64,000 bases of DNA, taken from assembly GCF_030053775.1 (NCBI RefSeq), contig NZ_CP125669.1, positions 2,599,962 to 2,663,961 of the forward strand, in the 5' to 3' direction. The notes beneath the pieces are model-generated. The model made no database searches and was not told the DNA's origin. It was given only the letters and a program-made list of their open reading frames with translations. The stretch comes from Acinetobacter corruptisaponis. Its GTDB lineage: Bacteria > Pseudomonadota > Gammaproteobacteria > Pseudomonadales > Moraxellaceae. Both the position numbers and the translations under genes were made by a program. The first letter of the stretch is position 1; the number at the start of each line of letters is the position of its first letter. Of this stretch, positions 38,790-47,764 are shown piece after piece.

Positions 38790-40430
38790 ATGCCATCTCT
38801 ATACCTCATTCTCGCTAGCCTCTTACTTAGCTTTGCATGGCTATCTCCTTTCCATACCTATCCTTGGGTGACATTTTCCAGTGAGTTGGCAACTTTCGGA
38901 GCTGTGTTAGCTTTATTTTCACTCTTTCTCAATCAAAATATTCAGATACCCAAATTACAACTTTATATATTGCCAGTTGCATTTGTTCCCTTATTGCAAT
39001 GGAGTTGTAGTCTAGTTTCTGATTTTAGTGTTGCCTTATTGAGTACAGTATATCTATTGGGTTTTGGGGCTATGGTGGTGATGGGGTATAACCTATCGTT
39101 ACAACCAAGTGCTCGTGAACAGTTGATGCAAAGGGCTTGTTGGCTGTTACTTATTATTGCGAGTGTTACTAGCCTGATGGCGATGGTGCAATGGCTGGGA
39201 CTTGAATCAAGTGTATATGGCATTATGGAGCTTAAAGGCAATCGTCCTTATGCCAATTTTGGTCAACCCAATAATATGGCGACTTTTTTAGTGATGGGGT
39301 TAATGGGGGCTTTATATTTATATGAGAAACAAAAGGCTTCCGTATGGTTGCTTGCTTCTGCAAGTTTAGTCATCCTGTTTGCAATTGCATTGAGTCAATC
39401 CCGAACGTCATGGGTAGTATGTTTATTTATTTTTATCTATTGGATTTACAAACAGTTTAGACAGACCCCACGTTTGAATATTTTAAAATTATCGTTATGG
39501 TGTTGCACTTTTTTCGTCATTGCAGCGTGGGGGATCCCTGTCTTTACCCATGCGATTGAAAGTTCTACTGGAACGGCCGTCATTGAGGCTGATAGCATTG
39601 TAGAGCGAGCAAGTTCGGGCTATCTGCGCTTCGAAATCTGGACTCAAATGCTTTTGGCATTAAAAGAACAGCCTGGGTGGGGATATGGCTGGAATCAAAC
39701 CAGTGTTGCACAAATGGCGATCTTCCACCTACATCCATCACATGAATGGGTAACCAGTGGACATAATGTGTTACTGGACATCTTAATTTGGAATGGAATT
39801 CCACTGGGACTTTTGATTATTGGCTATATGGCAGTATGGCTGCTTTGGCTTAATAAAAATACGAAAGACACTACTTCAATTAGCGCGATGCTGATGGTGA
39901 GTGCCATCCTGATCCATGCAATGCTTGAATTTCCACAGCGTTATGCCTATTTCTTATTACCTATGGGCTTTCTGTTGGGATTGATTCAGGCTCAAACACC
40001 TAACTTAAAAGCTATCACACTTCATAAAAATGTGATTCGTAGTTGCTGGGTACTTTCACTTATTTTGCTATTCATAATCTGGAGGGACTATAAGGTTTTT
40101 CAGGAAAATAGCCAATTGCTATTCAAAGGACAGCAACCTACAGCAGAAATTATGGGGAGTTCACGTATTTTATTACTGACTCAATTCCAACAACGCCTAG
40201 TTTGGATTGCATTAAAACCAACGGTATCTATGTCGGATCAGGATTTAATGCAGTGGGGGGATATGGTTAAGAACAAGGCAACGCCATATAACCTAAAAAA
40301 ATATGCCCAGTTATTGGTTTACAACCAAAAGATGGCTGAAGCAGAGCAACAGCTTTTTATATTGCAACAGTTGTATGGAGAGAATATAGGGTTGGTTGAC
40401 ATTGTTGAATTAAATCATAATTTAAAATAA
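38790..40430 (+). CDS. pglL: O-linked oligosaccharyltransferase PglL-type (Wzy_C family)
   Basis: Inner-membrane enzyme transferring lipid-linked glycan to Ser/Thr of periplasmic proteins. About 546 residues with roughly 12 membrane helices. Start chosen at 38790 (MPSLYLILASLL); in-frame ATGs at 38736 and 38757 are possible and none has a clear ribosome-binding site. The signature loop FGQPNNMATFL (about 159-169) and the large periplasmic loop with PGWGYGWNQTS and the HPSHEWVTSGHNVLLDILIWNGIPLG segment are the Wzy_C/PglL motifs. The C-terminal part is soluble with TPR-like helices. A family member is used for general O-glycosylation in Acinetobacter. Confidence 0.9.
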   Translation: MPSLYLILASLLLSFAWLSPFHTYPWVTFSSELATFGAVLALFSLFLNQNIQIPKLQLYILPVAFVPLLQWSCSLVSDFSVALLSTVYLLGFGAMVVMGYNLSLQPSAREQLMQRACWLLLIIASVTSLMAMVQWLGLESSVYGIMELKGNRPYANFGQPNNMATFLVMGLMGALYLYEKQKASVWLLASASLVILFAIALSQSRTSWVVCLFIFIYWIYKQFRQTPRLNILKLSLWCCTFFVIAAWGIPVFTHAIESSTGTAVIEADSIVERASSGYLRFEIWTQMLLALKEQPGWGYGWNQTSVAQMAIFHLHPSHEWVTSGHNVLLDILIWNGIPLGLLIIGYMAVWLLWLNKNTKDTTSISAMLMVSAILIHAMLEFPQRYAYFLLPMGFLLGLIQAQTPNLKAITLHKNVIRSCWVLSLILLFIIWRDYKVFQENSQLLFKGQQPTAEIMGSSRILLLTQFQQRLVWIALKPTVSMSDQDLMQWGDMVKNKATPYNLKKYAQLLVYNQKMAEAEQQLFILQQLYGENIGLVDIVELNHNLK

Positions 40431-40454
40431 TAACCTTTACTTGGCTCTATGCTC

Positions 40455-40486
40455 GGCTGAAACCAAAGATTACCTTGGTTTCAGCC
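40455..40486. terminator. Hairpin between convergent pglL and bfr
   Basis: GGCTGAAACCAA (40455-40466) and TTGGTTTCAGCC (40475-40486), perfect 12-base arms with an eight-base loop. No strong T run, but its position between convergent genes suits a shared terminator. Confidence 0.55.
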
Positions 40487-40499
40487 TGAAATTGATTGT

Positions 40500-40964
40500 T
40501 TAAATCTGGCTTTGGATATAGTTTTCAATACCCACATTTTCAATGAGGTCGAGTTGAGTATCAAGCCAATCCCAATATTCTTCTTCTTTCTCTAGGATTT
40601 CCTGTACCAAGTCACGGGTTACATAGTCCTGTTGAGCTTCTGCAAGTTCAACTGCCTGTTTAATTGCAGCTATATTCTCCTTAACCTTGCGAATATCACA
40701 ATTCAGGACTTCCTCGGTATGCTGGCCGATATAGAGTTTGCCGAGGTGCTGTAAATTCGGTAATCCCTCTAAAAACAAGATACGTTCAATAATCTTGTCC
40801 GCATGCTTCATTTGGCGAATGGACTCTTTATATTCAGCTGAACCCAGTTGTGAGATTCCCCAGTCGTTAAACATGCGGGAATGTAAAAAATATTGGTTGA
40901 TTGCAGTCAAATGGTGATAAAGCACCTGATTTAGTTGATTAATGACCTCACGATTGCCTTTCAT
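40500..40964 (-). CDS. bfr: Bacterioferritin subunit with altered ferroxidase site
   Basis: 154 residues, four-helix bacterioferritin, normally forming a 24-mer iron store with heme between subunit pairs. Alignment to E. coli Bfr by eye: the heme ligand Met52 is kept (RQMKHAD) and His54 and Glu127 are kept. However Glu18 is His, Glu51 is Gln, Glu94 is Val and His130 is Tyr, leaving two of six diiron ligands. It would need a partner subunit with an intact site for iron oxidation. Overall length and the YIERILFLEGLPNL-type core (IIERILFLEGLPNLQ) place it firmly in the family. bfd lies 240 bases upstream on the same strand. Confidence 0.9.
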   Translation of the reverse strand: MKGNREVINQLNQVLYHHLTAINQYFLHSRMFNDWGISQLGSAEYKESIRQMKHADKIIERILFLEGLPNLQHLGKLYIGQHTEEVLNCDIRKVKENIAAIKQAVELAEAQQDYVTRDLVQEILEKEEEYWDWLDTQLDLIENVGIENYIQSQI

Positions 40965-41113
40965 TGCCCTTACTCCAAAAACACCAAGTGATGCCCTAGC
41001 AACTAAGGCAATTTATATGATTTTAATCAACAAATAATGATCTGGCGAGTAGTTTATGGAACGGCAAATGAAAATCACAATCAAAAACATCCTGATATTA
41101 TTATGATTTTTAT

Positions 41114-41161
41114 AAAAAAACCGCTTTGATGAAGAATGGTTAAAGTTCTACAGGAAGCGGT
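41114..41161 (-). terminator. Terminator after bfd
   Basis: On the minus strand, ACCGCTT (from 41161) and AAGCGGT (to 41120) form a stem with a long loop, followed by TTTTTTTAT. Confidence 0.55.
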
Positions 41162-41203
41162 GGAGTCGTAAAATAATAGGTTAAATATAGTTAAAAAAAG
41201 AGG

Positions 41204-41398
41204 TTATGCAGCAACAGAAATACGTGCGGCAATTTCAGCAAGCTCATCACTGATGATGGCGCGAGCTTCTGGAGCACAGCGACCACAGCAGGTGCCTAAG
41301 TCGAGTAAATCACGAATTTCACGATAACTTTCAGCGCCATTTGCAACGGCATCCTTGATATCCTGATCTGTGATTCCACGGCATAAACAAACATACAT
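41204..41398 (-). CDS. bfd: Bacterioferritin-associated ferredoxin Bfd
   Basis: 64 residues from the ATG complementary to 41396-41398. An earlier in-frame ATG (41413) would add MWITP and is unlikely. [2Fe-2S] ligands Cys4 and Cys6 (MYVCLC) and Cys38/Cys41 (CGRC), the BFD-domain arrangement. Bfd delivers electrons to heme-containing bacterioferritin to release iron. The upstream sequence resembles a Fur box, consistent with induction under iron limitation. Confidence 0.93.
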   Translation of the reverse strand: MYVCLCRGITDQDIKDAVANGAESYREIRDLLDLGTCCGRCAPEARAIISDELAEIAARISVAA

Positions 41399-41434
41399 GG
41401 GAGTGATCCACAAATATAAATGCGATAATTGATA

Positions 41435-41453
41435 TTATTAATAATTATTATCG
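41435..41453 (-). promoter_or_regulatory. Candidate Fur box upstream of bfd
   Basis: On the minus strand GATAATAATTATTAATAAT agrees with the 19-base Fur consensus (GATAATGATAATCATTATC) at 13 positions. It lies 37 bases before the bfd ATG. The AT-rich background inflates chance matches. Confidence 0.55.
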
Positions 41454-41528
41454 TTTGTCAATGAATTTCATTCTAACAAGAGAAATATTATCATTGGGAA
41501 TTTGAATAAAAAAATATCACCTGAGCGG

Positions 41529-41551
41529 AAATCCGAGTGCTGCTCGGATTT
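41529..41551 (-). terminator. Hairpin downstream of the RidA-family gene
   Basis: AAATCCGAG (41529-41537), loop TGCTG, CTCGGATTT (41543-41551), a 9-base perfect stem. On the minus strand a T run follows only after about 12 bases, so the terminator role is plausible rather than certain. Confidence 0.45.
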
Positions 41552-41617
41552 TCACGCAAGAGTGATGCATAATTTAGGACTAAGATATTTTAAGTTGGAT
41601 ATTAAACTTTTTTTAAT

Positions 41618-42001
41618 TTATTGATTAATAATAACAATACCATCCATTTCCACCAATGCTCCTTTTGGTAGGCTTGCCACACCAAGTGCAGCGCGGGCTG
41701 GATAGGGTTGAGCAAAATATTCACCCATGATCTGGTTTACAAGTTGAAAATGGGAAAGGTCGGTCAGGAAAATATTCAGTTTGGCAATATCTGCCAAGCT
41801 CCCACCAGCGGCAGTACAAACTGCCTTAAGATTGTCAAATACTCGGCGAATCTGGGCTTCAATCCCTTCTACAAGTTCCATACTGTACGGGTCTAAACCA
41901 ATCTGTCCTGAAAGGTAGAGCGTATTGCCAACCAGAATTGCCTGAGAATATGTTCCAATAGCAGCAGGGGCGTGTTCAGTATGAATAACTTGACGTGACA
42001 T
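41618..42001 (-). CDS. RidA family enamine/imine deaminase
   Basis: 127 residues of the YjgF/YER057c/UK114 family, which hydrolyse reactive enamines and imines made by PLP enzymes. Motifs: [23 protein letters not shown], a central [28 protein letters not shown], and the C-terminal [22 protein letters not shown] with the conserved Arg. Downstream of spoT on the same strand. E. coli has a ridA-like gene (tdcF/yjgF) elsewhere; the spoT neighbourhood resembles Pseudomonas (spoT-ridA), so coupling is conserved. Confidence 0.92.
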   Translation of the reverse strand: MSRQVIHTEHAPAAIGTYSQAILVGNTLYLSGQIGLDPYSMELVEGIEAQIRRVFDNLKAVCTAAGGSLADIAKLNIFLTDLSHFQLVNQIMGEYFAQPYPARAALGVASLPKGALVEMDGIVIINQ

Positions 42002-42165
42002 TAAGCTCTCCTATGTCATTTTTTCTATCTTGCAACCCTGTGACTTTAACACAAAAGTATAGGTGCGAAACTGCTGAATACTGTGTAGTCGTTATTGTTT
42101 TTAAATTTTTATTTTTGGCAAATCAGCTTTAATATTTTTCTAGTATATGTTTGCCTCAAAATACC

Positions 42166-44274
42166 TTAGCCGACTTTGGCAACGTCAGCCTGCACAATTG
42201 GCATATTTAGGCGCTCAATGCGTGGAAAGCCAAAGTGCATACGCAGATCACGGATGATTTGAGCAATCTGTTTACGGTTGCTGACCACGATATTCACGTA
42301 GGTTTTTTGATCATGGGAATCGACTGTTTCCACCCCGATTTTGGCTTTACGACATTGGTAGATCAACTCTGAAATCTGTTCATCATTCATGATCATATGG
42401 ATGCAGAGATAGGCACTGAAACGTACATCATCCACTTCTTCACCCTGCCAATGTAGTGGCATGATATTTTCTGGATGCAGATGTTGTTCATGCAGTAAAT
42501 TACGACAGCGCGAGCGATGCACGATTAAGCCACGTCGAGATAAATGTCCCTGAATGGGATCACCCAACACGGGATTGCAGCAGTGCGCGTATTTGACATC
42601 AACCCCTTCTGTACCTAGGATCAGGCGATCAGATGTCTCATGGTGCTGGGAATGGTAATCCTGTGCAAACAGATGGTTTGCGACGAGTTGGGGCAATAGG
42701 TCGCCCACCGCAATTTGTTCGAATAGGGTGTCTTTACTGCCCAAATGCCGCCATTCTAAAACGTTAATCCAGTCAGTTTGCGAAAGGTCATCAATTGAGC
42801 GATGAAACAATTTTAACGCACGATTGAGCGCCTGTTGACCAACCAGACGTTGTTCGTCAATATCCTGTTCTCTTAGCATGTTTTGCAAGGCACGACGTGC
42901 TTTCTGGGTATTAATGAAGCTCAGCCAGTCAGGGTTTGGGGTTGCCAGTACATCTGTAATAATTTCGATGACCTGACCACTATGCAGTGGGGTGGAAAGG
43001 GGGCGAATTTCACCATCAACCTTAGCACCTACCGCATGGTTACCCAAGAACAGGCTTGCGGAATAGGCAAAGTCCACCACAGTCGCACCTTGAGGCAGTT
43101 CATGCAATTGCCCATGTGGCGTGTATACCCAGATTTTTTCCTGATGCAGATAGTCAAGCAAATCGCTAAATGTGGTTTTGGCGCAGTCACTATCAATCAG
43201 GGTGTTAAGATTCTGCATGGAGGCTTGAATGGCTGAACGGCAGGCCTGGGGTGCATTTTCCCCCAGTACCACCCCAAAGCGGGCAGCCTTACGCATCAGT
43301 TCAGTCTGGATGGTCAATGAAAGTGTGGTTTTTTCACCTTTCAGTTTGATCATTAATGACTGGTTGCCACCAGGTAGGGGGCGGCGAATATGGTCTTTAT
43401 ATTGTAGAACCTGAAAGTTGTCTTTAAGCGCATCTACCAGACGATCACAATCTGCAATGCTTTGTAAAATAATTTCAAACGCATGGCTATGACTAAGTTC
43501 GTTTAGGTCAATCTCATTTTTTACAAAGTGGCGTAACAGTTCAATATTATTATTTTTCTTTTTAATACGGCCTTTGAGGTCATGGCTTTTTAACAAGTCA
43601 GTCAGTTTCTGTTCCCATACCGCCTGATATTCACAGCGTTTAGGTTTGGTTTCTAACAATGCGGTTTGCACATTATTAAACATATCCAGATCAAGATTTT
43701 GATAACACAGATGTTCCAGGTTGTCCGCCATTTCATTCATACCGACAAGGCGGGCCATAGGTACAAAAATATCAAAGGTTTCCTGTGCAATCCGCGCACG
43801 CTTGTCTGGGCGCAACGCACCCAATGTAGTCATATTATGATAACGGTCAGCGAGTTTAATAATAATGACACGTGGATCCTGTAAGGTGGCCTGCAGAATT
43901 TTTCGGAAAGAGGCAGCCTTGTTATATTCCTTGTCACTGGAATGGCTGAGCTTGGTCACACCATCAACTAGTTCCGCAACTACAATGCCGAACTTCTGGC
44001 TAATTTCTTCCTTGGAGAACTCCGTGTCTTCAATCACATCATGTAACAAGGCTGCCATGAGTGTATCCGCATCAAGACGCATATGTGCCAGAATACAGCT
44101 GACAGCAATCGGATGCAGAACGTAGGGTTCTCCACTTTTACGGGTGATGCCACTATGCGCTAAATCGGCAAAATCACAGGCAGCAAGCACGTGTTGAACA
44201 TCACTATCCTTAAGATAGGCATCAATAATCACTTTAAGTTGTTGCTTGGCTTGGCTGACCTCTTCGCCTGGCAT
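42166..44274 (-). CDS. spoT: SpoT, (p)ppGpp hydrolase with degenerate synthetase domain
   Basis: 702-residue long RSH protein. HD hydrolase domain (about 28-195) is intact: HP at 54-55, ALLHDVIEDTE (His78, Asp79, Glu82), KLADRYHNM. The synthetase region (about 215-395) lacks the usual catalytic motifs: GYQSLH appears as GNQSLMIKLKG, and the V-E-V-Q-I-R-T strand as LSLTIQTE. TGS (about 395-460, WVYTPHGQLHELPQGATVVDFAYS), helical, zinc-finger (CCNPV) and ACT (C-terminal) domains follow. Moraxellaceae SpoT is known to be hydrolase-only, and this copy agrees. Confidence 0.95.
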   Translation of the reverse strand: MPGEEVSQAKQQLKVIIDAYLKDSDVQHVLAACDFADLAHSGITRKSGEPYVLHPIAVSCILAHMRLDADTLMAALLHDVIEDTEFSKEEISQKFGIVVAELVDGVTKLSHSSDKEYNKAASFRKILQATLQDPRVIIIKLADRYHNMTTLGALRPDKRARIAQETFDIFVPMARLVGMNEMADNLEHLCYQNLDLDMFNNVQTALLETKPKRCEYQAVWEQKLTDLLKSHDLKGRIKKKNNNIELLRHFVKNEIDLNELSHSHAFEIILQSIADCDRLVDALKDNFQVLQYKDHIRRPLPGGNQSLMIKLKGEKTTLSLTIQTELMRKAARFGVVLGENAPQACRSAIQASMQNLNTLIDSDCAKTTFSDLLDYLHQEKIWVYTPHGQLHELPQGATVVDFAYSASLFLGNHAVGAKVDGEIRPLSTPLHSGQVIEIITDVLATPNPDWLSFINTQKARRALQNMLREQDIDEQRLVGQQALNRALKLFHRSIDDLSQTDWINVLEWRHLGSKDTLFEQIAVGDLLPQLVANHLFAQDYHSQHHETSDRLILGTEGVDVKYAHCCNPVLGDPIQGHLSRRGLIVHRSRCRNLLHEQHLHPENIMPLHWQGEEVDDVRFSAYLCIHMIMNDEQISELIYQCRKAKIGVETVDSHDQKTYVNIVVSNRKQIAQIIRDLRMHFGFPRIERLNMPIVQADVAKVG

Positions 44275-44431
44275 AAAACACCTTTTTGATATGAATTAGA
44301 ATAAAATGACACTAGTCTCTAATGAAAAGCATATTACTAAACTTGTCAATTTGTTCATTATAAAAACTCGTAAATTTTTCCAATGAAGCATATTGCTTTT
44401 ATCAATATATAAAGCAGTTTTTTTCCAAAAC

Positions 44432-44462
44432 AAAAAAGCCCAGTGTATTCACAGTGGGCTTT
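44432..44462 (-). terminator. Rho-independent terminator after rpoZ
   Basis: AAAGCCCA (44455-44462 on the minus strand) pairs with TGGGCTTT (44435-44442), followed on the minus strand by a T run (GGGCTTTTTTG). Separates gmk-rpoZ from spoT. Confidence 0.8.
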
Positions 44463-44480
44463 ATGCAAAGCAAATTCGTT

Positions 44481-44759
44481 TTAGAAAGTGAAGCCTTCTA
44501 AATTTAATGAATTTGTAGACAATACCATATCAAGGTTTGAAGTCTGATAGTCTTGGTCGCGTTGTTTTAGAATCTCTTTAGTGACATGACCCACTGCAAT
44601 TTCACGTAATGCAACCACGGTTGGTTTGTCATTATCCCATTCTACAGTTGGTTCGATACCTTGACGTGCCAATTGACGTGCACGTTTACTCGCCACCAGT
44701 ACCAACTCAAAGCGGTTATCTACATGGTCTAAACAATCTTCAACGGTTACACGTGCCAT
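44481..44759 (-). CDS. rpoZ: RNA polymerase omega subunit
   Basis: 92 residues. [34 protein letters not shown] and the [12 protein letters not shown] motif are canonical omega. In gamma-proteobacteria it lies between gmk and spoT, as here. Omega helps fold the beta-prime subunit and forms part of the ppGpp site 1, and spoT lies in the same neighbourhood. Confidence 0.97.
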   Translation of the reverse strand: MARVTVEDCLDHVDNRFELVLVASKRARQLARQGIEPTVEWDNDKPTVVALREIAVGHVTKEILKQRDQDYQTSNLDMVLSTNSLNLEGFTF

Positions 44760-44844
44760 AAGTTGTCTCGTCTGAACATCACATTTGAAAGACTGAGTAG
44801 TATAAAAGGCTTTTATGCAAGACTCAAGCCATTCCTGATTAAAG

Positions 44845-45468
44845 TCAGTCGCGATTAAGTGTAATCAAGTTTGCGATGAGTTGTTGGTGGCGAGCGCTTT
44901 GCTGCAAGGTGACTAAGCGGTTGGCTGTGATGATCGCCTCCAAATCATGAACGGCCTTGTTAAAATCGTCATTGATAATCACGTAATCAAAATTTGCAAA
45001 ATGACGCATATCTTCCACTGCACAGCTCAGGCGGTGTTCAATTACTTCAACTGAGTCTGTTCCACGATTGGAAAGACGTTGTCTTAAATCATACTGGGTC
45101 GGAGGGAGGATAAAAATTTGCTTGGATTCAGGAAAAAGTCGACGTACCTGTTCAGCGCCCTGCCAGTCAATTTCGAGTAATACATCGTGGCCTTGTTGTA
45201 ATTGTTCTTTTACCTTAGCCTGAGATGTACCGTAATAATTTCCGAATACTTCGGCGAACTCAATAAAACCGCCCTGTTCAACCTGGGCTAAAAAATGGTC
45301 TTTGTTGGTAAAATGATAGTGAACGCCATCAAGTTCACCAGGGCGTTGGCTTCGTGTGGTGTGTGAGACAGAAACATGCAAGTTGCTGACACGATCGAGT
45401 AGGGCTTTAACCAAGGAGGTTTTGCCTGTTCCTGAGGCCGCAGAAACGACAAACAATAGACCCGACAT
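44845..45468 (-). CDS. gmk: Guanylate kinase
   Basis: 207 residues from the ATG complementary to 45466-45468, preceded by AGGA eight bases upstream; the open frame extends farther but this is the start that gives [19 protein letters not shown]-loop [13 protein letters not shown]-binding [19 protein letters not shown], and [15 protein letters not shown] are all present. Phosphorylates GMP to GDP. Divergent from ispH. Confidence 0.97.
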   Translation of the reverse strand: MSGLLFVVSAASGTGKTSLVKALLDRVSNLHVSVSHTTRSQRPGELDGVHYHFTNKDHFLAQVEQGGFIEFAEVFGNYYGTSQAKVKEQLQQGHDVLLEIDWQGAEQVRRLFPESKQIFILPPTQYDLRQRLSNRGTDSVEVIEHRLSCAVEDMRHFANFDYVIINDDFNKAVHDLEAIITANRLVTLQQSARHQQLIANLITLNRD

Positions 45469-45570
45469 GATATTTTTCCTGATATGATAAAATATCTTGG
45501 CTATTGTAGTGTAGCGTGCCATGAAACGAAATAGTTTGGCATAAATATTCAGATGATGAGAGAGGATGTT

Positions 45571-46521
45571 ATGGAAATTGTACTCGCCAATCCACGAGGT
45601 TTTTGTGCTGGTGTTGACCGTGCGATTGCCATCGTCAATCGAGCATTGGAATGTTTTAATCCACCAATTTATGTACGCCATGAAGTGGTGCACAACAAGT
45701 TTGTGGTGGATGACCTACGTCAGCGTGGTGCTGTTTTTGTAGATGAGCTTGATCAGGTTCCTGATGATTCCATTGTCATCTTTAGTGCACATGGTGTTTC
45801 CAAGGCTGTACAGCAGGAGGCGGATCGCCGTGGCTTAAAAGTGTTTGATGCAACCTGCCCACTTGTCACCAAGGTTCATATTGAAGTGACCAAGTACGCG
45901 CGTGAGGGCACCGAAGCCATTCTGATCGGGCATGAAGGGCATCCTGAAGTTGAAGGAACGATGGGGCAATACGATAAGTCCAGAGGTGGAGAGATCTATC
46001 TGGTTGAGGATGAGCAGGATGTTGAGGCCTTAATGGTGAGTCACCCTGACAAAGTGGCATTCGTAACCCAGACTACACTGTCAATTGATGACACGGCAAA
46101 GGTGATTGATGCCCTAAGAACCAAGTTTCCAAAGATTCAGGGACCACGTAAAGATGATATCTGCTATGCAACACAGAATCGTCAGGACGCGGTACGTGAC
46201 TTGGCGGAGAAATGTGATGTCGTATTGGTCGTGGGTTCACCAAACTCATCCAATTCCAACCGTTTGCGTGAACTGGCTGAACGTATGGGTAAATCAGCTT
46301 ATTTGGTCGATAATGCAGATGAACTTGAAAAAGATTGGTTTAAGCCAGACAGTAAAATTGGTGTGACAGCTGGTGCATCCGCACCTGAAATTTTAATTAA
46401 ACAGGTCATTCAGCGTTTACAGGATTGGGGTGCGACTCCTCCGCAAGAGCTTCAAGGGCGAGAGGAAAATATTACTTTTAGCCTACCTAAAGAGTTACGA
46501 ATACAGGTGATACAAGCCTAA
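45571..46521 (+). CDS. ispH: 4-hydroxy-3-methylbut-2-enyl diphosphate reductase IspH
   Basis: Last step of the MEP isoprenoid pathway, making IPP and DMAPP. 316 residues from the ATG at 45571, with GAGAGGA before it; the ATG at 45553 lacks one. Three Fe-S cluster cysteines are in [12 protein letters not shown] (Cys12), [11 protein letters not shown] and the [11 protein letters not shown] / [15 protein letters not shown] region. Divergent from gmk with about 100 bases between. Confidence 0.97.
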   Translation: MEIVLANPRGFCAGVDRAIAIVNRALECFNPPIYVRHEVVHNKFVVDDLRQRGAVFVDELDQVPDDSIVIFSAHGVSKAVQQEADRRGLKVFDATCPLVTKVHIEVTKYAREGTEAILIGHEGHPEVEGTMGQYDKSRGGEIYLVEDEQDVEALMVSHPDKVAFVTQTTLSIDDTAKVIDALRTKFPKIQGPRKDDICYATQNRQDAVRDLAEKCDVVLVVGSPNSSNSNRLRELAERMGKSAYLVDNADELEKDWFKPDSKIGVTAGASAPEILIKQVIQRLQDWGATPPQELQGREENITFSLPKELRIQVIQA

Positions 46522-46544
46522 TTTGTATAGAAAAATGTGAACTT

Positions 46545-46577
46545 AAAACGGATGGATGACACTCCATCCGTTTTTTT
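46545..46577 (+). terminator. Terminator after ispH
   Basis: AAAACGGATGGA (46545-46556), loop TGACAC, TCCATCCGTTTT (46563-46574), then a T run. Confidence 0.9.
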
Positions 46578-46652
46578 ATGATTCTTATCTGCTTTGTATT
46601 GGTTCTGTAAAAAATAAATTTAATATAGAGTAAGGAATTTTAAAAGAGTTGG

Positions 46653-47195
46653 GTGCGGGCGATGGGGAAAAATCGGGGATTCACCTTAATCGAGTTGATA
46701 GTGACAATGATTGTTTTAGCAATTGTTACCTCCATTGCTACACCACGTATTCAGTCTGTAAGGGAAAAACAGAAAACAGACTATACGACTAAAGATTTGG
46801 AAAAAACCCTACTTCAGGCTCGTTATGATGCTGTTTTACATAGACAGAGAATCACTGTGAATTTGGGGCAGATTGGGCAGTCTACAACTCAAACATTGTA
46901 CTGGTCAGTTATAGAGGGGCAAACGCTAGGGTATATAAAATTTACATGTGCAAGTAGTAAATGGGAGGGTACCCCTGTTGCTGGTGTTGATAAATTAGTT
47001 TTCTCAGTAGATGGTACTGCTCAGCTTTCTCGTGGATTTAAAGATGATGATGGTAATGATAAACGAGAAGATGTAACACTTTCAGCAATTGAAGTTGTAA
47101 TTTCAAATGGAAATATAACGAACTATGTGGAAATTACACCTTTAGGAAAAATAACAGCAAAAAAACAATCTAGGCAGGGGCAGGAGTGTTCATAA
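46653..47195 (+). CDS. fimU: Minor pilin FimU/FimT (GspH-like), operon A
   Basis: 180 residues. Class III leader ending NRG, mature FTLIELIVTMIVLAIVTS with Glu5; GspH/FimT-like globular domain. The start is GTG at 46653 (AAGAG five bases upstream) or ATG at 46662; both give a short leader. First of seven genes with the order fimU-pilV-pilW-pilX-pilY1-pilE-pilE2. Minor pilins build the tip complex that primes pilus assembly. The second operon encodes a related but divergent copy at 54861. Confidence 0.88.
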   Translation: MRAMGKNRGFTLIELIVTMIVLAIVTSIATPRIQSVREKQKTDYTTKDLEKTLLQARYDAVLHRQRITVNLGQIGQSTTQTLYWSVIEGQTLGYIKFTCASSKWEGTPVAGVDKLVFSVDGTAQLSRGFKDDDGNDKREDVTLSAIEVVISNGNITNYVEITPLGKITAKKQSRQGQECS

Positions 47196-47762
47196 ATGCA
47201 GGCTAAGCATCAACAAGGTATGGGGCTAGTTGAGGTGCTTGTTGCACTTTTATTATTGGCCATTGGTATTCTGGGATTTGCTCTATTGCAGGTGAGAGCA
47301 TTGAACTCATCTATTGAAGCTTCTAAGCGTGTTCAGGCAATGGGATTGGCTAAAGATATTGCGGAACGCATTAGGGCGAATCAGGAGGGTTTGACTAAGG
47401 ATATCGAAAGTGCCCCTGATGCAAATGGAGATAAGAAAATTTATAAAGCATATGTTGAGGCTTTTACAGGGAATGAAAGCTTAAGTACATATAATTATTC
47501 CACTTGTTTTGGAACAGCAGTTGCATGTAATAGTGAAAACTTTGCAAAAGAAGATGCAAAACAAGTACTTTATAAAGCTTATCAAATGGGAATGAAAGTT
47601 GGTTTAAGTCAGTGCGCGGGTACAGGAATACAGCGAAATCGTTATTGTGTTTATGTTGCATGGGATAACACTAATCCAAAAGATGGTTCTAATGATAACG
47701 ATTGTAGTCAAAATGGAAATTATCGTTCAGATTCGAAATGCATTGTAATGGAGGCATACTGA
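47196..47762 (+). CDS. pilV: Minor pilin PilV, operon A
   Basis: 188 residues, leader MQAKHQQG, mature MGLVEVLVALLLLAIGILGF with Glu5. The long C-terminal domain contains several cysteines (STCFGT, CNSEN, QCAGTGIQRNRYCVY, NDCSQ, KCIVME) likely paired in disulfides. It follows fimU with no gap. The closing YCVYVAWDN and CIVMEAY pattern recurs in the copy of operon B (CIYVAWDT, LFLEAY), confirming orthologous duplicates. Confidence 0.9.
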   Translation: MQAKHQQGMGLVEVLVALLLLAIGILGFALLQVRALNSSIEASKRVQAMGLAKDIAERIRANQEGLTKDIESAPDANGDKKIYKAYVEAFTGNESLSTYNYSTCFGTAVACNSENFAKEDAKQVLYKAYQMGMKVGLSQCAGTGIQRNRYCVYVAWDNTNPKDGSNDNDCSQNGNYRSDSKCIVMEAY

Positions 47763-47764
47763 AA

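Noticed and set aside
45469..45693. Extended N-terminus of guanylate kinase
   Set aside because: It would overlap the ispH start and precedes the conserved [16 protein letters not shown] beginning, which has its own AGGA site.
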